Assembly (NCBI GenBank): GCA_902773265.1
Contig: CACYDZ010000062.1
Location: 1-12,717, forward strand
Source of the DNA: an uncultured Ruminococcus sp.
Lineage (GTDB): Bacteria; Bacillota; Clostridia; Oscillospirales; Acutalibacteraceae
Direction of reading: 5' to 3'
Length of the DNA stretch: 12,717 nt
Part shown: positions 6,394-11,739 of the stretch, one piece after another
How the letters are laid out: each line of letters starts with the position of its first letter
Numbering within the stretch: the stretch's first letter is position 1
Program-made: the position numbers and the translations under genes
Notes under the pieces: generated by a model
Told to the model about the DNA's origin: nothing
Database searches by the model: none
What the model saw: only the letters and a program-made list of their open reading frames with translations

Positions 6394-7035
6394 TTAATTA
6401 GCGGTTTTCAGCTGTTCTCTTGCCTGTTCTACCGCTGATTTCTCCAGCACTTTTTCTGAAACCTGTGCGGCTACCGCTTTGGCGATTTCTTCTTCTGTGA
6501 CAGGTTGAGGCTGTGCTTCTTCTGTCGGTGACTTGATATTCTCCGTCGGATATTTCCTGTCAAGTTCAGCTTTCATACTGTTGATATCTGCTGTGGTCGG
6601 TAAGTCCTCCAACATCTTGATGTGATTGTTGTATAATTCCAGCAACTGCTCACGCAATACTACTGCATCCGCCTGTAAGCGTAAATAATCCGTCTTTTTG
6701 TTCTCAACACTCATATTGGCATCATAAACAATCCGCTTTGCTTCCGCTTTTGCCTCTTCCAATAAAGCTGAAACTTTTTCTTCTGCCTCTTTGACCGCTG
6801 AACCTTTGACCTTCTCCGCACGGATTAATGCTCCTCTTACGCTTTCTTCATCTTTGCGGTATTTTTCTATTCTTTTGGCTAAGATGTCCAGTTTCTTGAC
6901 AAGCTCTACTTTTTCTTTTTTATTCTGCTCTAGTGTAGCAACAACTTCGCTGACGAATTTATCTACCTCATCTTTGTTGTAACCACTCATGGATTTTCTG
7001 AACTGTATATTCTTCGCTTCTTCAATGCTTATCAT
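6394..7035 (-). CDS. divIVA: DivIVA-family cell-division/polarity scaffold protein
   Basis: A 213-residue cytoplasmic coiled-coil protein. DivIVA binds negatively curved membrane at septa and poles and recruits division or growth factors. The N-terminal lipid-binding domain is recognisable (IQFRKSMSGYNKDEVDKFV, residues 10-28), and most of residues 25-140 is heptad-like, rich in Glu, Lys, Ala and Leu. A Pro/Gln-rich linker (about 162-180) leads to a short charged C-terminal helix. By alignment, the B. subtilis membrane-inserting F17-R18 pair is M16-S17 here. The start is ATG 7035. AAGGAAG overlaps the ylmH stop codon about 11 nt upstream, suggesting coupling (gap 14 nt). Its place after ylmH is the standard Gram-positive arrangement. 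Confidence 0.95.
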   Translation of the reverse strand: MISIEEAKNIQFRKSMSGYNKDEVDKFVSEVVATLEQNKKEKVELVKKLDILAKRIEKYRKDEESVRGALIRAEKVKGSAVKEAEEKVSALLEEAKAEAKRIVYDANMSVENKKTDYLRLQADAVVLREQLLELYNNHIKMLEDLPTTADINSMKAELDRKYPTENIKSPTEEAQPQPVTEEEIAKAVAAQVSEKVLEKSAVEQAREQLKTAN

Positions 7036-7049
7036 TTTTATGCACTTCC

Positions 7050-7799
7050 TTATCTGTATTTTTTGATATCTATTTTCAGTCTGCCCTTTCTCGTCATTCC
7101 CGAAAAGGCTTCTACCATAAATTTCCCTTTTCCTCTTACCGAAATGATATCTTTGCCTTTTATATTGTGACTGACATTTCTGACCTCCAGACCGTTCACA
7201 AATACCATACCTTGTCGGATAAGTACGGCGGATTTTTCTCTGCTTAGTGGTACTATCGCCGAAACGATACTGTCCAGTCTGGCAGATGCTACTGTATAGG
7301 TATGCTCTTCAAAATGCTTTGTCACGGGCAAAGGCATACTGCTGTTCCATTCGCTGAGTGTTACTCCCGTCCTGCCTATCTTCTGTATCTGACGGATAAC
7401 ATAATCCTTGATTTCTTCTTTGACAAAGGCAATCGCCATACCGTCTGTTACCAGAATATCGCCGATGGATTCCCGTTTAATGCCCAGTGCCATCATTGTT
7501 CCCAGAAAATCACGGTGAGTGAGTTGGTATCTGCTATCATACACAAAGCATATTGCACCGATAGGATAAGCATATTCTTCTGCCACTGCGTAATTATCTG
7601 TTATTGCCAGTAATTTCCGTTCGCTGTCGGGATAACCGCCGAAAGTACTGTAACAAACTCCTTTCTTTCTTGAAAGATACTGTAATGCTAATGCCTGTTC
7701 GTGTTCGTTCAGAAAGCCGATGAAATGCGGATATTGTGTTTTTGCGGATAAAACGATGCCGTCCTCTATTCTGGCGGTGAGTAAGTTGTCCTTGTCCAT
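7050..7799 (-). CDS. ylmH: YlmH-family S4-domain RNA-binding protein
   Basis: A 249-residue protein with the YlmH layout: an N-terminal domain (about 1-85), a central RNA-binding-like domain (about 86-165, TMMALGIKRESIGDILV) and a C-terminal S4 domain (about 172-235, ARLDSIVSAIVPLSREKS...GMVFVNGLEV). Basic residues dominate the tail (TRKGRLKIDIKKYR). YlmH proteins bind RNA and have been linked to ribosome-associated quality control in B. subtilis; that role is taken from the family. It starts at ATG 7799, 6 nt after the sepF stop. No Shine-Dalgarno sequence is visible in the last 20 nt before it, so translation probably depends on ribosomes finishing sepF. The usual ylmG gene between sepF and ylmH is missing. 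Confidence 0.93.
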   Translation of the reverse strand: MDKDNLLTARIEDGIVLSAKTQYPHFIGFLNEHEQALALQYLSRKKGVCYSTFGGYPDSERKLLAITDNYAVAEEYAYPIGAICFVYDSRYQLTHRDFLGTMMALGIKRESIGDILVTDGMAIAFVKEEIKDYVIRQIQKIGRTGVTLSEWNSSMPLPVTKHFEEHTYTVASARLDSIVSAIVPLSREKSAVLIRQGMVFVNGLEVRNVSHNIKGKDIISVRGKGKFMVEAFSGMTRKGRLKIDIKKYR

Positions 7800-7805
7800 A
7801 GTGCA

Positions 7806-8591
7806 TTATTCGACAATCAGTACTCCGTTGTTGGCAAGCTCACCTATCAGACTGTCGCCTTTAAGTTCCACATTGTCAGGAGTAACAATAAAGATATTTT
7901 TGGCTATACGCTGTACTTTTCCGTGCTTGACATAGGCACAGCCACTGATAAAATCAATAATACTGCGAATATCATGTTTGGGGGTTTCTTCAAAATTGAG
8001 TAATATCGTATAATTTTCTATCAACTGGTCAGCTATGTATTTGATGTCATTTCCGTATGACTGTGGTTTTACACACACGACACGCAATTTTGTTGTGGCA
8101 TTAATGTCAAAAAAGGTTTTGTCACTGTTGTAACTGCTTGTACTGCTGTGGTAATTGTTTGTACTGTTGCTGTATTTGTACTCAGGTGTAGAATTATCAT
8201 AGTTTTTATGATAACCCGATGATGTATTGCTGTAATCATTACTGCTGTTACCGTAACTGCCATAATCACTGTCAGACTGATAATTGTAACTGCCATAAGC
8301 ATCATTGTTATGATTTTGTGAACGGACAGACTCTGTGGCTGTATATCTGCTCATAAAATCATCTTCCAGTTCTTCTTCTGTACTGCGGGTTTTTCTCTCT
8401 GAATGTCGTTTTCCTTTGTTTCTTCTCTGTGCTGTTTCTGTATCTCTTCTTCCTCTTGCTGATGAGCGGTGTTCTCTTTCATATAAATAATCGGTATTAT
8501 TTTCTTCTTCGTCATATTCGTCTTCTTCGTACTCGTCATCAAGGTCGTCCTGATTCCATAATTCCCTGAATCTGTCCGAAAATTTTCTCAT
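7806..8591 (-). CDS. sepF: SepF, FtsZ-anchoring division protein with a long low-complexity linker
   Basis: SepF tethers and bundles FtsZ at the division membrane. The start is ATG 8591, with GGAGG about 10 nt upstream, giving 261 residues against roughly 150 in typical SepF. The first 13 residues (MRKFSDRFRELWN) can form the membrane-binding amphipathic helix. Then come a very acidic stretch (14-40), a basic Arg-rich stretch (41-68), and a linker at 91-156 made of 18 Ser, 13 Asn and 12 Tyr out of 66 residues. The conserved SepF domain occupies about 166-243 (TKLRVVCVKP...YIADQLIENYTILLNFEE...IDFISGCAYV...IFIVTP). The domain looks intact. It follows yggS by 23 nt and precedes ylmH by 6 nt. 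Confidence 0.93.
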   Translation of the reverse strand: MRKFSDRFRELWNQDDLDDEYEEDEYDEEENNTDYLYEREHRSSARGRRDTETAQRRNKGKRHSERKTRSTEEELEDDFMSRYTATESVRSQNHNNDAYGSYNYQSDSDYGSYGNSSNDYSNTSSGYHKNYDNSTPEYKYSNSTNNYHSSTSSYNSDKTFFDINATTKLRVVCVKPQSYGNDIKYIADQLIENYTILLNFEETPKHDIRSIIDFISGCAYVKHGKVQRIAKNIFIVTPDNVELKGDSLIGELANNGVLIVE

Positions 8592-8614
8592 ATCCTTATC
8601 CTCCGAAATCTGTT

Positions 8615-9346
8615 TTATCGGTAAACCCTTGCTCCAAAAAGCGATGACCCTATCCTTACCATGTTCGCTCCGCATTTGATGGCTTCTTCGTAATCTGAGG
8701 ACATTCCCATAGATAAATAAGTCATATCTATATTATCCATATTTTTGCCTTTCATGTCAACAAACAATTTATACATATCTGAAAAATATGCTGAAATTTT
8801 TTGCTTATCCTCACAAATCGGCGGTATCGTCATCAGTCCCCGCACCCTGATATTCTCTGTCTGACTTGCTTCATAACAGAGTTCTTCCAGTCTTTCGGGG
8901 AATATGCCCGATTTACTCTCTTCTTTTCCTATGTTGACTTCCAGTAAAATATCTGTGGTCTTGTTGTATTTTTTGCTTTGTCTGGAAAGTTCCTGAATTA
9001 ATTTTACACTGTCTATGGATTGTATCATGTCTACCTTATCCACAATCTGCCGTATCTTATTGCTTTGCATATGTCCTATAAACTGAAGCGAACAATTTTC
9101 AAGATTGTAGTTATCGTATTTGCTCAACAATTCCTGTACTTTGTTCTCACCTATATAAGATAGTCCTAAACTGACAGCATAGTTGATATATTCCACTTCT
9201 ACTGTTTTAGTCGCTGCCAGAAAAATAATGTCTTCTCTTCTTCTCCCGACATTCATCGCACAATGACTAATATTTTCTTCTATTTTTCGGTAGTTATATT
9301 CAATATCATTCAATTTCTGCGGATTGCATAACAATTTTTCCTGCAT
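8615..9346 (-). CDS. yggS: YggS/YlmE-family PLP homeostasis protein
   Basis: A 243-residue single-domain TIM-barrel-type protein that binds pyridoxal 5'-phosphate without known enzymatic activity and takes part in vitamin B6 and amino/keto acid balance. The PLP lysine is K47 in FLAATKTVEVEYI. Further family motifs are IGENKVQE, LQFIGHMQSNKIRQI, LLEVNIGKEESKSGI, VRGLMTIPP, LSMGMSSDYEEAI and MVRIGSSLFGAR. ATG 9346 is used (AAGGA about 10 nt upstream); an ATG eight codons earlier is possible. Either start lies inside the 3' end of the HlyD-like gene (41-nt overlap), so the two are translationally linked. YggS next to SepF is the standard arrangement in Gram-positive division clusters. Confidence 0.95.
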   Translation of the reverse strand: MQEKLLCNPQKLNDIEYNYRKIEENISHCAMNVGRRREDIIFLAATKTVEVEYINYAVSLGLSYIGENKVQELLSKYDNYNLENCSLQFIGHMQSNKIRQIVDKVDMIQSIDSVKLIQELSRQSKKYNKTTDILLEVNIGKEESKSGIFPERLEELCYEASQTENIRVRGLMTIPPICEDKQKISAYFSDMYKLFVDMKGKNMDNIDMTYLSMGMSSDYEEAIKCGANMVRIGSSLFGARVYR

Positions 9347-10682
9347 ATAAATCCGTTCCTTCCATAACAATTTTATCGTACAGTTTTACAGTATTGTGAC
9401 TGAATAAATTCTCGTTTTCTTCGTTGGTATCACATAATACAAATTTATCTGTTTCGTACAGTGTGATAATTTCCCGAAATTTCAATTCGTTACCGTGTAA
9501 AATATATACCCCTTTTACTTCTGCTTCTTCTGTTCGGGTTGTTCCGTCTTTATTATCAACAGTTCGTGTGACTTTATCGGTGTGTATTGCCTCTTTCGGA
9601 ATTTTTATTCCCTCATACTTCTTAACGGCAATGTTTACCTCTTCTTTGCGGATTTTGGACAGAGTGGTATTCATATCCTTACACTCAAAAATCGCCACAG
9701 CACAACCACTGTTATAATCATTGTTGACGGCGATAAAGTCTGCATTGATGGCCGTTGTGGAAACATAGGGAATCAGAATTTCCACTTTGTCGGAAATTTC
9801 ATTCAGACTTTCCACATCTTTCTCCTTTATCGGACAACACAAATACCAGTTGACCTGAGAAATAACTTTACCGATAATATTCTGTGAAGGTTCTTTGACA
9901 TTTGCTTCCTGAATATTGACGAGCTGAGGGTAGGTCATATTTCTGACCTGTGTATAGTCAAACAGATTTTCATAGCCGTCTGTATGGCTGGTAAATACAC
10001 CTGCTATTGATGAAATAATCTGTCCCACAGACGGTTTGACAGATTGTTCCAGTACCAACTTTTCATTTTGAAGTGTTTCAATTCTTTCGTTAAAATCGGT
10101 GATTTTTCCTGTAATTATTTGCTTTTCGTTCATAGAGTACAACAGACTGTCCAGCGATTTTGCTGCTTTGGTAAAATTGTTGTTTTTGGTATCGCTGATA
10201 AATGTCTGTATATTGGTATTCAGAGATTTGTTGATGGATTCCAATGAGGCTCCTACAACATTTGACATCGTGTTGATTTTTCTTAAATTCTCAATTTCGC
10301 TGTTTATTTTTTTGATGTTGATGGAATTGATTGCATCCGTTTCATTGTCATATACATTAGCAATGACACCGCCTTTTTCAATCGCATCACAATCTTCTAT
10401 ATTGTAACTGAGTACACCACCGCTGTCGTTGGTAATGTAGCTTTCGTTACGCAGAATGTAGGCTGTCGTATTGAGTGTCTGAGGAATCGTTTCATATTTT
10501 GCTGTTTCTACATATACCATAGAAACATTATTGCTTATTCTTTGTCCTACTATGGAGATTACCCCGATACTCAACAACAGAATTGCTGTAACCCAGATAA
10601 AATGCCGTCGGATAAATCTTATCAGGTTCATAAAAAAATTGATAATAAAAGATATAAAATTTATGAATATCTGCAATATCAT
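9306..10682 (-). CDS. HlyD-like membrane-anchored adaptor protein
   Basis: A 458-residue protein with hydrophobic N-terminal segments (about 3-22 and 28-46), followed by a large extracytoplasmic part. Residues ~60-110 have a lipoyl/barrel-sandwich look (YILRNESYITNDSGGVLSYN...AIEKGGVIANVYDNE), residues ~120-215 a coiled-coil hairpin look, and the rest beta-rich strands including IKIPKEAIH and GVYILHGNELKFREI. This is the layout of HlyD-type periplasmic adaptors, but no transporter or outer-membrane partner is nearby. In Clostridia a protein of this type commonly precedes YggS-SepF, so a role in division or the envelope is possible; this is inference. The start is ATG 10682 with AAGGAG just 3-4 nt upstream, which is rather close. 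It is the first gene of the division cluster. Confidence 0.75.
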   Translation of the reverse strand: MILQIFINFISFIINFFMNLIRFIRRHFIWVTAILLLSIGVISIVGQRISNNVSMVYVETAKYETIPQTLNTTAYILRNESYITNDSGGVLSYNIEDCDAIEKGGVIANVYDNETDAINSINIKKINSEIENLRKINTMSNVVGASLESINKSLNTNIQTFISDTKNNNFTKAAKSLDSLLYSMNEKQIITGKITDFNERIETLQNEKLVLEQSVKPSVGQIISSIAGVFTSHTDGYENLFDYTQVRNMTYPQLVNIQEANVKEPSQNIIGKVISQVNWYLCCPIKEKDVESLNEISDKVEILIPYVSTTAINADFIAVNNDYNSGCAVAIFECKDMNTTLSKIRKEEVNIAVKKYEGIKIPKEAIHTDKVTRTVDNKDGTTRTEEAEVKGVYILHGNELKFREIITLYETDKFVLCDTNEENENLFSHNTVKLYDKIVMEGTDLYAGKIVMQSAEIE

Positions 10683-10733
10683 CTTCTCCTTATTTAAGAG
10701 CCTTGTCCCTGAAAGTTCTGCCCACATTATTAA

Positions 10734-10762
10734 CGGTAGATTATAATATCAAGTGCAATAAA
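10734..10762 (+). repeat. Left terminal inverted repeat of the IS30-like relic
   Basis: The 29 bases from 10734 match the reverse complement of 11253-11281 at 22 positions. The outermost nine (CGGTAGATT) and an inner seven (AGTGCAA) are perfect. The match stops abruptly at CGG, marking the element edge. Confidence 0.75.
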
Positions 10763-10768
10763 TATAAA
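10740..10768 (-). promoter_or_regulatory. Predicted promoter of the HlyD-yggS-sepF-ylmH-divIVA operon
   Basis: On the minus strand a perfect TATAAT (10745-10740) lies 17 nt from TTTATA (10768-10763), a four-of-six -35 match. Transcription would start near 10733, about 50 nt before the ATG at 10682. The -10 lies within the left inverted repeat of the IS30 relic, reading outwards. It is the best promoter candidate upstream of the operon, by consensus only. Confidence 0.5.
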
Positions 10769-10837
10769 ATATGGACTGCAAAGTGATTTTGTTGTAAAAT
10801 AAAAGTTGAATATCAAACAGATATAAAGGAGATTACC

Positions 10838-11275
10838 ATGAAATCCTACACTCATTTTACAACAGAAGAAAGAGAAAGTCTATACCTATTATTAAAATTA
10901 ACCCGTTGTGCCAGTAGAAAATAAAAAAATAATGAAACTCCAACAAAAATATGCTGTTCTATAATTAAATCCAAAACAATTATAGGAGGCGCATAACAAT
11001 GTTGAAGTTTCAGAATAATTATAACATACAAAAGGAACGGAATTTGATAAGTATATTCCGAAAAAGTTGCTGTTGTACCGGTTGCCTGAGATTATTGCAT
11101 CAATCAAAAGGAGAAATATCGTTGCCGACAATTTTTCTTTCCCAAAGATTTTGATTTTACAGCAATTTCTGATGAATAATTACAGACAGCAGTCAATCTT
11201 ATTCATTCAAGACCTCATCTGTACCTTGAAGTGGCTTTTCCTGATGAATTTTTCTGTTGCACTGGACTTGACAAT
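10838..11275 (+). pseudogene. IS30-family transposase remnant
   Basis: The N-terminal piece begins at ATG 10838 behind a good AAAGGAG site and reads MKSYTHFTTEERESLYLLLK, the classic IS30 opening (xYxHLTxxERxxIxxLLK). It breaks off into unrelated codons and stops at 10924. The C-terminal piece is read in the frame of 11090: FFFPKDFDFTAISDE, an in-frame stop at 11177, then LIHSRPHLYLEVAFPDEFF. This matches the IS30 end pattern RFFPKGTDFxxxSDExLQxxxxxINxRPRKxLxxxTPxExF in spacing and key residues (FPK, DF, SDE, RP, L, P). Between the pieces most of the gene, including the DDE core, is missing. It is not functional. Confidence 0.65.
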
Positions 11276-11281
11276 CTACCG
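11253..11281 (-). repeat. Right terminal inverted repeat of the IS30-like relic
   Basis: Inverted counterpart of 10734-10762 (22 of 29 identical). It ends in AATCTACCG at 11273-11281 and directly follows the transposase C-terminal remnant, as in intact IS30 elements. Confidence 0.75.
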
Positions 11282-11283
11282 AA

Positions 11284-11329
11284 CCCTTTGTCCCTGTCCG
11301 CTTTTTGAAAAAAGTGGACAGAAACTTTT
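11284..11329 (+). repeat. Palindromic intergenic repeat, copy 3 (truncated at 5' side)
   Basis: Only the right half of the repeat is present: the second arm of B (14 of 18 bases match copy 1 over 11284-11301), hairpin C and the tail ACAGAAACTTTT. Here C is the longest of the three: CTGTCCGCTTTTT (11294-11306) pairs with AAAAAGTGGACAG (11309-11321) over 13 bp with one wobble. Hairpin A and the first arm of B are missing. The copy begins two bases beyond the IS30 relic end. It lies downstream of ridA and could act as its 3'-end hairpin, although no U-tract follows. Confidence 0.7.
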
Positions 11330-11351
11330 CATTCTCACAGCTGAATCGACA

Positions 11352-11723
11352 TCAGACTTCGGCGATAACTTCTACTTCAACCAGAACGCCTTTCGGCAGT
11401 TCCTTGACAGCTACACAGGAACGGGCAGGTTTACTGGAGAAGTATTTGCCATAGATTTCATTAAAAACAGCGAAGTCACTCATATTGGCAAGAAAACAGA
11501 CTGTTTTTATTGCTTTGTTATAGGAAGAACCTGAGGCCTCAAGAACAGCACCAAGATTTTTCATCACCTGTTCAGTCTGTTCAGCGATAGTGACAGCCTC
11601 AACAGTATTTGTTGCAGGATTGATAGCGATTTGACCTGAAGTAAATACCAGACCATTACTGACAACCGCCTGAGAGTAAGGACCGATAGCGTCAGGTGCA
11701 TTTTTAGTATAGATTTTTTCCAT
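11352..11723 (-). CDS. ridA: RidA (YjgF/YER057c/UK114) enamine/imine deaminase
   Basis: A 123-residue RidA protein, normal in length. RidA hydrolyses 2-aminoacrylate and 2-aminocrotonate (and their imines), the reactive intermediates released by PLP enzymes such as threonine/serine dehydratase, and so protects other PLP enzymes. The catalytic arginine is R101 in PARSCVAVKELPKGVLVEVEVIA, equivalent to R105 of E. coli. The N-terminal signature NAPDAIGPYSQAV and the FTSGQIAINP loop are intact. The start is ATG 11723, with GGAGGA 8 nt upstream. The longer open frame to 11840 merely overlaps ilvA. It follows the ilvA stop by 16 nt, so substrate producer and detoxifier are probably co-transcribed. 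Confidence 0.96.
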   Translation of the reverse strand: MEKIYTKNAPDAIGPYSQAVVSNGLVFTSGQIAINPATNTVEAVTIAEQTEQVMKNLGAVLEASGSSYNKAIKTVCFLANMSDFAVFNEIYGKYFSSKPARSCVAVKELPKGVLVEVEVIAEV

Positions 11724-11739
11724 GAGAAATTCCTCCAAA

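Larger units (their letters stand above)
10734..11281 (+). mobile_element. Internally deleted, decayed IS30-family insertion sequence
   Basis: A 548-bp relic bounded by 29-bp imperfect inverted repeats (22/29 identical). Inside lie the N-terminus of an IS30-type transposase at the left and its C-terminus at the right, in the order and orientation of an intact element. Intact IS30 elements are about 1 kb or longer, so the middle, including the catalytic DDE region, is mostly gone. AA flanks both ends (10732-10733 and 11282-11283). That would fit the 2-3 bp target duplication of this family, but could be chance. It sits between ridA and the HlyD-like gene, and its left end overlaps the promoter of the division operon. 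Confidence 0.72.

Noticed and set aside
7302-7613. 103-codon plus-strand frame opposite ylmH
   Set aside because: Antisense shadow of a well-supported gene, without a ribosome binding site or a recognisable domain.
8069-8305. 78-codon minus-strand Met/Thr/Val-rich frame within sepF
   Set aside because: It is an out-of-frame reading of the repetitive Ser/Asn/Tyr linker codons; the low-complexity DNA keeps the alternative frame open.
8097-8330. Possible tandem repeat or CRISPR-like array in the sepF region
   Set aside because: The repetitiveness is codon-level (TAC/AAC/AGT-type) in an intact reading frame; there are no constant repeats with unique spacers.
10898-11131. 77-codon minus-strand reading frame in the ridA-HlyD gap
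   Set aside because: It lies antisense to IS30 transposase remnants, has no ribosome binding site that I could see, and is explained by AT-rich composition.
11067-11534. 155-codon plus-strand reading frame across the IS relic and into ridA
   Set aside because: It crosses an inverted repeat, repeat copy 3 and the antisense of ridA, has no good start, and shows no protein-like pattern in its second half.
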